From Flagellimonas oceani (GTDB taxonomy: Bacteria > Bacteroidota > Bacteroidia > Flavobacteriales > Flavobacteriaceae): DNA of 64,000 bases. The position numbers and the translations under genes are program-made. Shown one piece after another: positions 26,769-36,105 of this stretch. The notes under the pieces are model-generated. The model was given only the letters and a program-made list of their open reading frames with translations, was not told the origin of the DNA and did not search any database. Position 1 is the first letter of the stretch; each line of letters starts with the position of its first letter. Location of the stretch: positions 186,001 through 250,000 of the forward strand of contig NZ_CP049616.1 of assembly GCF_011068285.1 (NCBI RefSeq), given 5' to 3'.

Positions 26769-29165
26769 TTAAGCGACGTTACTAATTGCCTTGTCAATTG
26801 CATTTTTGCTCATTTTTGAAAAAAGAAGCGGACCGTTAACGGGTTTTGTTACAAGGTCGTTGGCCCCAAGTTCAAAAATCTTTTTCCTTGTTTTACTGGT
26901 GTTGTCCGCTGTAAGGACTATGATGGGAATACCTGGATGGCAATTGGCCATGCCATTTCTGATGAGGGATGTAGTTTCGAATCCATCCATTTCCGGCATT
27001 TGAAGGTCCATTAGAATCATGTCGAATTTCTTTTCCTTCATGATTTCCAAAGCTTCTTTTCCATGATTGGCAATAGTAAGGTTGGCCTTGTCCCAATTCT
27101 TTTTGAACAAGAGTTTCACAACGGTCTGGTTCATCTTATTGTCCTCAACATATAGAATGTTGCCCGTTTCCGTTTGAATTTCAGGAACAACCGATTTGGA
27201 GCCTTGCGGGGTCTCGGTTTGATGGTCATCAATCTCAAAGCTTAAATTCAACTCACAAATTGTACCCTGGGTCTCGTTGTTTTTAAGGTTGATGCTCCCT
27301 TTTTGTAAGTCAACATAGGTTTTTACAATATACAGCCCTAGGCCCAAGCCGCTGAACTCCCTTTTGTCCATAAAGGATTTTTTGGTAAAGGATTCGAATA
27401 TGGTGCTCATCTTTTCTTCGGAAATCCCTATTCCAGTATCTTTTATTTTGAAGTTTATTGAGGCTTGGTCATCTTTTTTCTGACATTGGATCTCGACATC
27501 TACGCTTCCCTTATTGGTGAACTTTATGGCATTGTCCAAAAGGTGGGTAAGAATCTGGACTAGTTTTGCCTTGTCCCCGACTATTCGGGCCGGTAAATTA
27601 TCAGAAATTGATACGTTGAAAGCCAATCCTTTGGCGATCGCTTTCTTTTCTTGTTGGTTTACAACTTTTTGGATCGATGATTTTATGCCAAAAGAGACTT
27701 CTTTTAATTCTTGGTCTCCTTTTTCGATTACCGTAAAATCCAAAATATCCTCAATATAGCCCAATAGATTCTTGGAGGAGCTTAGGAGCATCTTGCATTT
27801 TTCGTCCAGATTTTCTCCTTCTTTGTTTTCCTGTAGCGAGGTGGCTACGCCCATAATCAAGTTAAGGGGTGTCCTAAGTTCATGGCTGATATTGGACAGA
27901 AACGATGATTTGATATCGTTCATATCCTCAGCGCGTTGGAGGGCGAGCATTTGGTTCTGTTCATTTTCCATGCGTAGGTTACGAATCCTATTGACCATGG
28001 ATATGGATAGGAATATGATTTCAAAGCCAATACCGAACTTGGTACCGTTACTAGTGAGAAAGGAGTTCTCCACAGCATTGAAATTATTTAAAATAAAAAC
28101 CACAAAGCCCAACAGCAAAAAGGAAATACCGATTATAAAGAAAACGTCGACCTTTTGCTTTTTAAACTTCATTACCACAAGGGATACGAGCATTTGTGCC
28201 AATACCAATATGCCGATAGCGTTGGCCAACGGATAGGAATACTCAAAGTTTGTTGAGAGCACCAGCATAAGAACGGCAAGGAGTATTGCGAATCCTGTTA
28301 CTTTGTTGACAATGTGCAACAATGGAATATTTTTCTTCAAGTTAAGAAAGGTGTCCCCGTATTTTCCAAAAAAGAGTAGGGAGGTCAGGGCGGTCAATAA
28401 AACGGCCCTGTCGGAGAGCCATCCTCCCTGGGGCGTAAAATATTGGTGGAAAAACCCATCCAAAGAGAATTGCATCAAGGCGATAAAGAGCACATAGAGC
28501 GCATAGTATATAAACGCCTTGTCCTTTAGGGCAAAAAAGAAGAACAGGTATATAATGCAGGCCAAGATCAAGATGCCGTAAAAGAAACCGTAAAACACCT
28601 GCTCTTTATAGGTTAGATTGAAAAAACTGGCCTCTTGGTAAAGTTTCATGGGAAGCATTACCACCTCTCCATCACTTTTTAGGTGTATGTATGCTTCTAT
28701 TTTTTGACCGGGCCTGAGACCGATTTCAAATATGGACTTTCTGTGTTGGATGGTCTTTTTGGAAAAAGGAATTTTATCTCCGCTGTATTGCTTTTCCAAT
28801 TGTCCGGTTTCATCAATTAGGAATAGATTTACAACATCTGTAATGGGTCGAGCGGTTTCTAAATAATACTGTTTGTACCGGTCTGTTGTGTTTTTCAAGC
28901 TGAAGTTCAGCCAATAGTTGTCATTGGAAAATCCCAGATTTTCCTTTAAACTGGAGAGCGGAACAAACTCCAAAGCGGGATTGTTTCTGATTTCCTCAAG
29001 GTTATATTCATTTTGTCCGGCCAATAACACTGATGTAATGGGGCGCAGTGAAACGGCCTCCGTGAAATTTTGCTCATCAAGGTTTTGGGCATTCGATACT
29101 ATGGGAAATGCTAAGAAAAGAATCTTTAGCCAAAAGAACAATCTATGGGGAGTTGACTGGCGCAT
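26769..29165 (-). CDS. Hybrid sensor histidine kinase with 7TMR-DISM sensor
   Basis: Membrane two-component protein of 798 aa. A signal peptide (about 1-26) is followed by a periplasmic DISMED2-type domain (to about residue 185), seven membrane helices (about 190-395), a HisKA domain with the phospho-acceptor box NISHELRTPLNL, a HATPase domain (DNAIKFTN; GLGLGLYIVKTY), and a C-terminal receiver domain with VEDNKMNQ and the Asp in MILMDLQMPEMDG. No DNA-binding output domain is attached, so a separate response regulator or Hpt protein elsewhere is expected. Such 7TMR sensors often detect carbohydrate-derived ligands. Monocistronic as far as seen. Confidence 0.93.
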   Translation of the reverse strand: MRQSTPHRLFFWLKILFLAFPIVSNAQNLDEQNFTEAVSLRPITSVLLAGQNEYNLEEIRNNPALEFVPLSSLKENLGFSNDNYWLNFSLKNTTDRYKQYYLETARPITDVVNLFLIDETGQLEKQYSGDKIPFSKKTIQHRKSIFEIGLRPGQKIEAYIHLKSDGEVVMLPMKLYQEASFFNLTYKEQVFYGFFYGILILACIIYLFFFFALKDKAFIYYALYVLFIALMQFSLDGFFHQYFTPQGGWLSDRAVLLTALTSLLFFGKYGDTFLNLKKNIPLLHIVNKVTGFAILLAVLMLVLSTNFEYSYPLANAIGILVLAQMLVSLVVMKFKKQKVDVFFIIGISFLLLGFVVFILNNFNAVENSFLTSNGTKFGIGFEIIFLSISMVNRIRNLRMENEQNQMLALQRAEDMNDIKSSFLSNISHELRTPLNLIMGVATSLQENKEGENLDEKCKMLLSSSKNLLGYIEDILDFTVIEKGDQELKEVSFGIKSSIQKVVNQQEKKAIAKGLAFNVSISDNLPARIVGDKAKLVQILTHLLDNAIKFTNKGSVDVEIQCQKKDDQASINFKIKDTGIGISEEKMSTIFESFTKKSFMDKREFSGLGLGLYIVKTYVDLQKGSINLKNNETQGTICELNLSFEIDDHQTETPQGSKSVVPEIQTETGNILYVEDNKMNQTVVKLLFKKNWDKANLTIANHGKEALEIMKEKKFDMILMDLQMPEMDGFETTSLIRNGMANCHPGIPIIVLTADNTSKTRKKIFELGANDLVTKPVNGPLLFSKMSKNAIDKAISNVA

Positions 29166-29352
29166 TAAGTAGGTATTAGTTTGATACCATCCTTTGGGAA
29201 GATGATATCAAGTTCGTTGGGTTTATTATATAACGCTTAAGGCCGTACCCTTAGTGTATTTGCCCGCTTGAGGGCGGAAACGATTAGACGTAATCATAAA
29301 AAACTTCGATGAACGGTTTTTTTGGGGTGTGCTCGCGTTCTTTTTGAGCTGA

Positions 29353-29931
29353 TTATTGGTCAAGGTTTATTCCCAAAACTGCCATAATTTCTTCAAAACT
29401 CCCGGAACTGTTTGTGGACAGGTCGCTGTTTAAGGCAACATCAGCTGGAACCAAAACATAGCGGATACCAACTTTTTCCGGCTCGGATTGAAAAATATTT
29501 ATGGTAATGGGCTGTCCATCAAAAAAGATTCTAAAGCCTTTAAAGGCTTGGGTTTGATAAGTTGCATTTTCCGGAAATTCACCATAGCTAAAATCGAGGT
29601 AATCGGAATTACCATAATATGAAGGTAGCGGCTTTGCATTTGAACCGATTTTGAAATACATCAGGGCAACGCCACCGTTTTCCATGAAAGTGCTTATATT
29701 TTCTACCGGGACATCAAAAATGGCATCACCTGTCTCTAGGTTTTTCCAAGTCCAAACAATGGGCATCCAATCCGATACAATCACGTTGGCATTACCGTCC
29801 TTGCCATCTTTTCCGGCAGGACCGGTTTCGCCATCTTCGCCATCTTCGCCCGAGCATGAAAGTAACAGGGTAACTAGACTTAATATGGCAATGTGCACGA
29901 ATTTATTTACGTTAGGGCAAAAAGTTTTCAT
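29353..29931 (-). CDS. Lipoprotein with short collagen-like Gly-X-Y stretch
   Basis: Secreted lipoprotein of about 192 aa; start taken at 29931 (MKTFCPN) because it gives a clean signal with lipobox LLLSC. Right after the Cys come Gly-X-Y triplets (GEDGEDGETGPAGKDGKDGN), as in many Bacteroidota surface lipoproteins, then a beta-rich domain of unknown function. A direct-repeat motif with 21-bp spacing lies 59 bp upstream and points towards this gene; the same motif precedes the surface lipoprotein at 39557. Function unknown. Confidence 0.8.
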   Translation of the reverse strand: MKTFCPNVNKFVHIAILSLVTLLLSCSGEDGEDGETGPAGKDGKDGNANVIVSDWMPIVWTWKNLETGDAIFDVPVENISTFMENGGVALMYFKIGSNAKPLPSYYGNSDYLDFSYGEFPENATYQTQAFKGFRIFFDGQPITINIFQSEPEKVGIRYVLVPADVALNSDLSTNSSGSFEEIMAVLGINLDQ

Positions 29932-29990
29932 GGCGCATGTGTTTTTGATCAATTAAAAATAGGATAAGGTCTTCAGCTATTTTTACTCAA

Positions 29991-30021
29991 TTGACGAATG
30001 CCCACTTTGGATTGACGAATG
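29991..30021 (-). promoter_or_regulatory. Direct repeat CATTCGTCAA x2, 21-bp period
   Basis: On the minus strand CATTCGTCAA occurs at 30021-30012 and again, identically, at 30000-29991, separated by 11 bp and followed by TTGA. Two repeats one double-turn apart are the layout used by LytTR-type and similar dimeric activators. It faces the lipoprotein start at 29931. Confidence 0.6.
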
Positions 30022-30160
30022 CATGCTTTGAAGCAGTTTGTGATCAATTTAGACCGTAACTATCAATAAGGTGCCCAATTTTTTATCGATTTTGATACCG
30101 ACTGAAAGGAATGGATTGCTTTAGGGACTAAACGCAGAGTTGCATTTCAATATTTATATC

Positions 30161-30604
30161 ATGAAAACGATTGCTTACCTTCTATTTTTAACAATAACTG
30201 TTTCGGGCGTTGCCCAATCCACAGACTATAATACCAAAAATGGTTTTGCCGCCCAGGGCTATGATGTGGTATCCTACTTTAATGAAATGCCGTTGGAAGG
30301 TAAAAAGGAGTTCTCAACCACTTTTGATGGGACCGATTTTAAATTTCACAGCTCGGAAAACTTGGAAAGGTTTAGATTGGACCCGACTGCTTATCTTCCA
30401 GAATATGGAGGCTACTGCGCCTATGCCGTAGCGGTAAACGGCAAAAAAGTAACCGTGGACCCGGAAACTTACGAGATCAGGGAGGGAAAACTCTATCTGT
30501 TCTATAACAAGGGAAAAAATAACACGTTGCAATTTTGGCTAAACGGGTCTCCAGAAGACCTAAAAACAATGGCCGATAAAAACTGGGAGAAGATAAAGAG
30601 TTGA
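30161..30604 (+). CDS. Secreted YHS-domain protein
   Basis: Small secreted protein of 147 aa; the ATG at 30161 gives a standard signal peptide (MKTIAYLLFLTITVSGVAQ). The YHS-like domain has GFAAQGYDVVSYF, FHSSENLERF and YGGYCAYAVAVNGKKV with the conserved Cys. YHS modules often bind metal or copper; the role here is unknown. Followed 62 bp later by the DinB gene, perhaps a separate unit. Confidence 0.85.
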   Translation: MKTIAYLLFLTITVSGVAQSTDYNTKNGFAAQGYDVVSYFNEMPLEGKKEFSTTFDGTDFKFHSSENLERFRLDPTAYLPEYGGYCAYAVAVNGKKVTVDPETYEIREGKLYLFYNKGKNNTLQFWLNGSPEDLKTMADKNWEKIKS

Positions 30605-30665
30605 ATATTCTTTCTATCTTATACTCAAATTCATCAAGAAAAACCAAAATCAATAAGTAAACACT

Positions 30666-31151
30666 ATGTTCAAATCCTCTCTGGATACTTTGGAGCAGTT
30701 TAAACAAGTGCTGTTGGAACTCCCCAAAGACTGTTATTCCAAACCATGCAGTATTCTTTCCAACGCCAGCATTGGCCAACATACACGGCACATTATCGAG
30801 CTTTACCTGTGTTTGATCAAAGGATACGAACTTTCCGATGTTTCTTACGACCGCAGGGAACGCAATTTAAAGATTGAAAAGGATTTAACGTTTGCCCTTG
30901 AACAATTGACCTACATACAAACCAACTTGGAAAAGGAAAACAAAAGCATTAAAATATGCTATGAACTGGCCGGTGAGGAAAATACGCTGGATTCCAATTA
31001 TTTTAGGGAGGTCGTATATAACTTGGAGCATACGATCCATCATCAGGCATTGATCAAAGTGGGCATTAAGCACTTTTCTGCGCAAGAGATTCCCGAAACT
31101 TTTGGGGTGGCACCATCTACCATACAATACAGAAAGACATGTGCACAGTAA
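30666..31151 (+). CDS. DinB/YfiT-superfamily protein
   Basis: Four-helix-bundle protein of 161 aa. Likely metal-binding histidines are in SIGQHTRHIIELY and in NLEHTIHHQALIKVG; the tail FGVAPSTIQYR is also typical of the family. Members include thiol-dependent transferases such as bacillithiol S-transferases. The next gene starts inside its last codons (13-bp overlap), so the two are translationally linked. The ypdA gene for a bacillithiol-disulfide reductase lies 1.8 kb downstream on the other strand, which makes a thiol link possible but unproven. Confidence 0.82.
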   Translation: MFKSSLDTLEQFKQVLLELPKDCYSKPCSILSNASIGQHTRHIIELYLCLIKGYELSDVSYDRRERNLKIEKDLTFALEQLTYIQTNLEKENKSIKICYELAGEENTLDSNYFREVVYNLEHTIHHQALIKVGIKHFSAQEIPETFGVAPSTIQYRKTCAQ

Positions 31152-31855
31152 GTTTTATTTCCTCAGGTGGCAAGCGGTTAATTACCTCCAACCGCGATGA
31201 GCATGTTTCAAGGCCTTTGGCCTTGCAGCCACGGGAGGAGACCATCGGTTCGGTAAAGGTACTTTTCCCAAAGGACCCCAAAGCGGGCGGTACTTGGTTT
31301 GCCCTTAACGAAAACGGTTCGGTGGCAGTGCTCCTGAACGGAGGTTTTGTAAATCATATTCCTACGGGCGATTATGCTCGGAGCCGCGGCCTGGTGCTTT
31401 TGGATGTGATTGCATCCGAGCAACCTTATGATTTGCTTCAGGAGATGGAACTGATTAACATTGAGCCCTTTACTTTGGTTTTGTTCAATGGTGGTTTATT
31501 GGAATTTAGGTGGGATGGACATCAAAAATATTTTAGGCCATTGGATGCAACAGAAAACCATATCTGGTCCTCGGCCACCCTTTACAAAGATGAGGTGATT
31601 CAACATCGACGGAACCTTTTTCAAAAATTTTTGGATGCAAATACCCAAATAACCGCTAGTAGGGTGATTGATTTTCACTCCAATAATAATGATGATTTTG
31701 AAAACGGGTTTATCATTGACCGTGATTCCGGGCTAAAAACCTTTAGCGTGACCCAAGCCGTACTCGATGGGGAGGAAATTGTGATGCGCCACTTGGATTT
31801 GCTGAACGATAAATTTTTTGAAGTTCCCTTTTCACCTACACAGCTTACCCTGTAA
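31139..31855 (+). CDS. NRDE (TANGO2-like) family protein
   Basis: Protein of 238 aa starting MCTVSF, with the family signature LITSNRDEHVSRP and VLLNGGFVNH and a conserved Cys at position 2. NRDE/TANGO2 proteins have been linked to lipid and heme handling in eukaryotes; the bacterial role is unclear. It overlaps the DinB gene upstream and lies 5 bp before the ATP-grasp gene, so all three form one operon. Confidence 0.88.
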   Translation: MCTVSFISSGGKRLITSNRDEHVSRPLALQPREETIGSVKVLFPKDPKAGGTWFALNENGSVAVLLNGGFVNHIPTGDYARSRGLVLLDVIASEQPYDLLQEMELINIEPFTLVLFNGGLLEFRWDGHQKYFRPLDATENHIWSSATLYKDEVIQHRRNLFQKFLDANTQITASRVIDFHSNNNDDFENGFIIDRDSGLKTFSVTQAVLDGEEIVMRHLDLLNDKFFEVPFSPTQLTL

Positions 31856-31860
31856 TTGCC

Positions 31861-32910
31861 ATGGTTGCGCTAAAACTGATATGGCATCGAATCACTCATT
31901 GGGAATATTGGCCATTTTGGCTGCTCTATTACCCCATGGCCCCTGTTTGGTTGTATTACTCCATTAAGGCGCGTTCCTTGTTCTTTTTTAACGCGGCCAA
32001 TCCCGGAATGAAAAACGGGGGGATGGCCATGATCTCCAAAATGGAAATTTATAATTTGATTCCAAAGGAATTTATTCCAAAAACGCTCTTTTTTAAAAAA
32101 GATGAAGCGGCCGAATCGGCTTTGAAAACGATTCTTGAAGCGGGTATTAATTTTCCTTTTATTGCCAAACCGGACATTGGTATGAAGGCCTTTGGGGTAG
32201 AAAAAATCCATAATAAGGAAGAATTCCAGAAATATGTACAGTGGACACCTTCCCATTTTTTGGTGCAAGAGCTGATTCCGTTCCAAAAAGAAGCGGGTAT
32301 TTTTTATGTTCGCAGACCAGGTGATCCCCAAGGTAAAATAACAGGGATTGTGTCCAAGGAATTTTTATCCATCACAGGCGATGGGCATAGCACTATGTTG
32401 GAACTCATCAAAAGTAATCCGCGAAGCCACTTGCAGTTAAAGGTGTTGGAGCAGAAGTTCGGAGCCAAGCTTCAAAATGTATTAAAAAAAGACGAAAAAT
32501 TTATCTTGGTACCCTATGGCAGCCACACACGTGGTGCCAAGTTTGTGGACATCAGCCATAAAATCAACCCCGATTTGGTAAAGACCATTGATGGAGTCTG
32601 TTCCCGAATGAACGGGTTTTATTATGGGCGTTTGGATGTGCTCTATAATTCCTATGAAGAACTTTGCGAAGGAAAAAATTTTAGTATTATCGAAGTGAAC
32701 GGGGCAGGAGGGGAGGCTACGCATATTTATGACCCCAAACATTCCCTTGCATGGGCTTGGCGCGAAGTGGCACGCCATTGGGGCATGTTGTGCGAAATCA
32801 GTATCCAGAACAAAAGGGAAGGCCATCCTTATTTAAGTTTTAAAGACGGTAGGGCCATGCTAAAACAGAATGGCACCTTGCAGTCTCAATTAAGGATTGA
32901 TTATAGTTAG
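31861..32910 (+). CDS. ATP-grasp ligase-like protein (D-Ala-D-Ala-ligase fold)
   Basis: 349 aa. An N-terminal aromatic, possibly membrane-associated segment (residues 10-45, WPFWLLYYPMAPVWLYYSI) precedes an ATP-grasp domain: FPFIAKPDIGMKAFGV (ATP-binding Lys), FLVQELIPF, and the Mg-binding FSIIEVNGAGGEATHI near residue 280. It would join a carboxylate to an amine or thiol acceptor that I cannot name. Last gene of the DinB-NRDE-ATP-grasp operon; converges on ypdA with a 7-bp gap. Confidence 0.8.
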   Translation: MVALKLIWHRITHWEYWPFWLLYYPMAPVWLYYSIKARSLFFFNAANPGMKNGGMAMISKMEIYNLIPKEFIPKTLFFKKDEAAESALKTILEAGINFPFIAKPDIGMKAFGVEKIHNKEEFQKYVQWTPSHFLVQELIPFQKEAGIFYVRRPGDPQGKITGIVSKEFLSITGDGHSTMLELIKSNPRSHLQLKVLEQKFGAKLQNVLKKDEKFILVPYGSHTRGAKFVDISHKINPDLVKTIDGVCSRMNGFYYGRLDVLYNSYEELCEGKNFSIIEVNGAGGEATHIYDPKHSLAWAWREVARHWGMLCEISIQNKREGHPYLSFKDGRAMLKQNGTLQSQLRIDYS

Positions 32911-32917
32911 CTTTCGG

Positions 32918-33904
32918 TCAAGACCTTTGTTCGGCCATATCTTTCTTCTTTTTTATGGTGCCCATAATAATGGGCGCGTGTATGCGCGAGTTTTCTATGA
33001 ACCATTTATGGGTTTCCATTCCCCCGCAGATAACACCTGCCAAAAATAGCCCGTCAACATTGGTTTCCATGGTTTCGGGGTCATACGTGGGCAGCCTTTT
33101 GGGGTCGTTGGAGAGTTCGATGCCCAGCTTTTCCAAGAATGCAAAATTCGGTTTGTACCCAGTTAGCGCAAGGACAAAGTCGTTTTCCAAGGTAAGTTCT
33201 CCCTTGGGCGAATTGATGACGATTTGGTCCGGTTTGATTTCCTTGACGGTGGAATTGTAATATGCCTTTATGCTGCCTTCCTCGATACGGTTGATGATAT
33301 CGGGCCGTACCCAATATTTTACACGTGGGCCCACTTCTGGTCCCCGAATCACCAAGGTTACCTCCGCGCCTTTGCGCCAACATTCCAACGCCGCATCTAT
33401 TGCTGAGTTACTTGCGCCGACCACCACCAATTTTTGACTGGCATAAAAATGCGGGTCGTTGTAGTAATGGGATACTTTGGGCAAATCTTCGCCGGGAACG
33501 TCCATGGTGTTGGGTATGTCGTAGAAGCCTGTGGCGACCACTACGTTCTTGGATTGGTACTCATCTTTATCTGTCTTTACCAAAAAGGTTTCGTTCTGCT
33601 TTTCGGTATCCAGTACCTTTTCAAAAAGATGGATGTTGAGTTGGTTCGAAGTCACGATTCTTCGGTAATATTCCAAAGCTTCGTTGCGTTTGGGCTTGGC
33701 CTCCTTACTTATGAAGGGTATCTCGTCTATCTCCAATTTTTCCGAAGAGGAAAAGAACTGCATGTTCACGGGGTAGTTGAACAAGGAGTTTACTATGGGA
33801 CCTTTTTCTATTATTATATATGAAATGCCCTGTTTTTTGGCCTCAAGGCCGCAGGCGATTCCGATGGGGCCACCCCCAATGATGACAACATCAAATTGTT
33901 GCAT
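32918..33904 (-). CDS. ypdA: YpdA-family flavoprotein, putative bacillithiol-disulfide reductase
   Basis: FAD/NADPH oxidoreductase of 328 aa. The FAD site is FDVVIIGGGPIGIACGLEAK at residues 4-23, the NADPH site LVVVGASNSAIDAALECW near residue 170, and a late FLAGVICGG block binds flavin. No CxxC pair is present, as in YpdA, which reduces bacillithiol disulfide through NADPH. The ATG overlaps the end of rpe by one base, so the pair is co-transcribed. Name based on family resemblance. Confidence 0.85.
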   Translation of the reverse strand: MQQFDVVIIGGGPIGIACGLEAKKQGISYIIIEKGPIVNSLFNYPVNMQFFSSSEKLEIDEIPFISKEAKPKRNEALEYYRRIVTSNQLNIHLFEKVLDTEKQNETFLVKTDKDEYQSKNVVVATGFYDIPNTMDVPGEDLPKVSHYYNDPHFYASQKLVVVGASNSAIDAALECWRKGAEVTLVIRGPEVGPRVKYWVRPDIINRIEEGSIKAYYNSTVKEIKPDQIVINSPKGELTLENDFVLALTGYKPNFAFLEKLGIELSNDPKRLPTYDPETMETNVDGLFLAGVICGGMETHKWFIENSRIHAPIIMGTIKKKKDMAEQRS

Positions 33905-34563
33905 TACGCTATTTCCTCTTTTAATTTTTTAATGGTTTCGGTAGGATTGGCACTTTTGAAAACAAAACTGCCCGCGACCAAAACATCCGCTCCATGATCT
34001 ATCAATTTCTTCGCATTGTCCGCATTTACACCACCGTCAATTTCAATCAATGTATTTGCGTTCTTCCGATTGATCAATTCTTTTAAATCGGCCACTTTTT
34101 GATAGGTGTTCCCTATAAAGGATTGTCCCCCAAAGCCCGGGTTAACGCTCATCACTATGACAATATCAATATCCTGAATGGTATCCTCCAACAATTTCAC
34201 CGAAGTATGCGGGTTAATGGCCACTCCGGCTTTCATGCCCTCGGCTTTAATGGCTTGTAGGGTTCTGTGCAAATGGGGGCATGCCTCATAATGAACGGTC
34301 AAATGGTCTACGCCCAAATCGGCAAATGTTTTAATGTACTTGTCGGGATCAACAATCATCAAGTGGGTGTCCAACGGTTTTTTTGCATGTTGGGCAATGG
34401 CTTGTATCACGGGCATTCCAAAGGAAATGTTGGGTACAAAAACGCCGTCCATCACATCCAAATGGAACCAATCGGCGTCACTTTGGTTCACCATTTCAAT
34501 TTCGCGTTGCAAGTTGGCAAAATCTGAGGCCAACAATGAAGGTGCAATAATTTTTTTGCTCAT
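33904..34563 (-). CDS. rpe: Ribulose-phosphate 3-epimerase
   Basis: Pentose-phosphate pathway enzyme (D-ribulose 5-phosphate to D-xylulose 5-phosphate), 219 aa, full length. TIM-barrel signatures: APSLLASDFANL, WFHLDVMDGVFVPN with the catalytic Asp, DTHLMIVDPDKY, VMSVNPGFGGQSFI, and IEIDGGVNADN. Cytoplasmic. First gene of the rpe-ypdA unit. Confidence 0.97.
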   Translation of the reverse strand: MSKKIIAPSLLASDFANLQREIEMVNQSDADWFHLDVMDGVFVPNISFGMPVIQAIAQHAKKPLDTHLMIVDPDKYIKTFADLGVDHLTVHYEACPHLHRTLQAIKAEGMKAGVAINPHTSVKLLEDTIQDIDIVIVMSVNPGFGGQSFIGNTYQKVADLKELINRKNANTLIEIDGGVNADNAKKLIDHGADVLVAGSFVFKSANPTETIKKLKEEIA

Positions 34564-34630
34564 GTAAGAATTTGCTCGTTCCCTGCAAAGATAGTGAAAT
34601 GTTAAAGCAATACCTTATTCCGTTTGATGC

Positions 34631-35899
34631 CTATTGGGAGTTTTTTGGCAGCACGATCGGGCCATAGACTGCATCCCTGAAGCGTTTGTGAAGGGAACCG
34701 TTGTAAGGGAAAATCTGAACAAAGAAGACAGCGGTCAACTCGTTCACCGGGTCTACCCAAAACAGGGTGCTGGCCGCACCATCCCAGAAGAATTCGCCCA
34801 CAACGCCATTGTTCTCTTCGACCGATGCAGGAGGTTGAATCCGAACGGCAAAATCAATCCCAAAACCCACTTGCCCCTTGCTGGGCAACCAAGACCTATC
34901 CGTAATGTTTTCATCCAAATGGTTGGTGGACATCAACTCCACAGTTTGGGGTTCAAGAATTTGCTCTCCATCCAATTTTCCATCGTTGACCAACATTCTG
35001 GCAAAGCGCATATAATCGTCTAAGGTGGACGTCAATCCCCAACCGCCTGGTGTCAATGGCCATTTTTTATAGTTGAAAGCATGCGCTTCATCATTGGGGG
35101 ATTGGTTCAATTCCCCGATTTCAGTTTTGCGATAGGCAGATGACATCCTTGAACGGTCCTCTTTGGGAACAATATAACGTGTATCCGTCATTTTCAACGG
35201 GTCAAGAACGTGCTCACGGACATATTCCTGATACGATTGACCCGATATCCGTTCCACCAAAAATGCTTGAACATCGACCGAAGGACCATATTCCCATTTA
35301 GCTTCAGGCTGAAACCACAGCGGAAGATTACCCAATTTTTCCGCCATTTGGGGCAAGGTGTTCTCCCAGTTGAAAGGGTCGGCCTTTTTTAGGGCCTCGC
35401 TAAATCCTGGAACATCATCTCGAGTGGAAAATCCAGCCGTGTGTCGTGTAATGTCCCGAATGGTGATGGGGCGTTCCAAATCCTCCAATATCATTTCCCC
35501 ATTAGAATCCACACCTTTGTACACTTTCATATTGGCAAATTCAGGGGCATATTTTTCCAAAGGGTCGTCCAATTGGAATTTGTCTTTGTCATAAAGTGTC
35601 ATCAAGGCTGTACCGGTAATGGGTTTAGTCATGGAGTAAATCTGTACCAAAGTATTACGTTTCATAGGTACTTTATTTTCCATGTCAGCATAGCCAAAAG
35701 CATTGAAGTACACTTCTTTGCCTTTTTCAAAAATCAAAGCCGACGCTCCGGCCACTTCACCATTTTTCACAAAGCTTTGCAAAGTGGAGTCCAATCTGGC
35801 CTTTGCCGTTTCCTGAATTACTTTTTTAGAATTTTCCTGACCTATAGCTGTGGATATAAAGGTAGTTACTGTAAGAATATAGAGAAATCTTCTTTTCAT
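34631..35899 (-). CDS. Secreted serine hydrolase, class C beta-lactamase-like
   Basis: Penicillin-binding-protein/beta-lactamase family hydrolase of 422 aa. The start at 35899 (MKRRFLYILTVTTFISTAIG) gives a signal peptide; the longer frame to 35929 does not. The SxxK motif is in LVQIYSMTKPITGTAL, a YxN-like motif in WEYGPSVDVQAF. Many members are esterases or D-amino-peptidases rather than beta-lactamases, so substrate is open. Stands alone; no operon partner visible. Confidence 0.88.
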   Translation of the reverse strand: MKRRFLYILTVTTFISTAIGQENSKKVIQETAKARLDSTLQSFVKNGEVAGASALIFEKGKEVYFNAFGYADMENKVPMKRNTLVQIYSMTKPITGTALMTLYDKDKFQLDDPLEKYAPEFANMKVYKGVDSNGEMILEDLERPITIRDITRHTAGFSTRDDVPGFSEALKKADPFNWENTLPQMAEKLGNLPLWFQPEAKWEYGPSVDVQAFLVERISGQSYQEYVREHVLDPLKMTDTRYIVPKEDRSRMSSAYRKTEIGELNQSPNDEAHAFNYKKWPLTPGGWGLTSTLDDYMRFARMLVNDGKLDGEQILEPQTVELMSTNHLDENITDRSWLPSKGQVGFGIDFAVRIQPPASVEENNGVVGEFFWDGAASTLFWVDPVNELTAVFFVQIFPYNGSLHKRFRDAVYGPIVLPKNSQ

Positions 35900-36077
35900 G
35901 TTGGGTTGAATGTATTTCTTGAATATCAAATCTGTTCATTGCTAGAAAGGTAGCCAATTTATTGGTATATCCTCATTGTTTTAAACTCAATAAAATTGAT
36001 GTTTGAAATTTCATGAGACTTTTTTGTGAAAAATATATTATACCTGCATTGGAGACGGTAAATTTTATTATTTTCAC

Positions 36078-36091
36078 CGCAATCGATTGCG
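36078..36091. promoter_or_regulatory. 14-bp palindrome CGCAATCGATTGCG, LacI-type operator candidate
   Basis: A perfect palindrome centred on CG with the AATCGATT core common to LacI-family operators. It ends 14 bp before the dehydratase ATG, well placed to block transcription or translation start. No lacI-type gene is in the window. Confidence 0.55.
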
Positions 36092-36105
36092 TTTATCAAA
36101 TTAAA

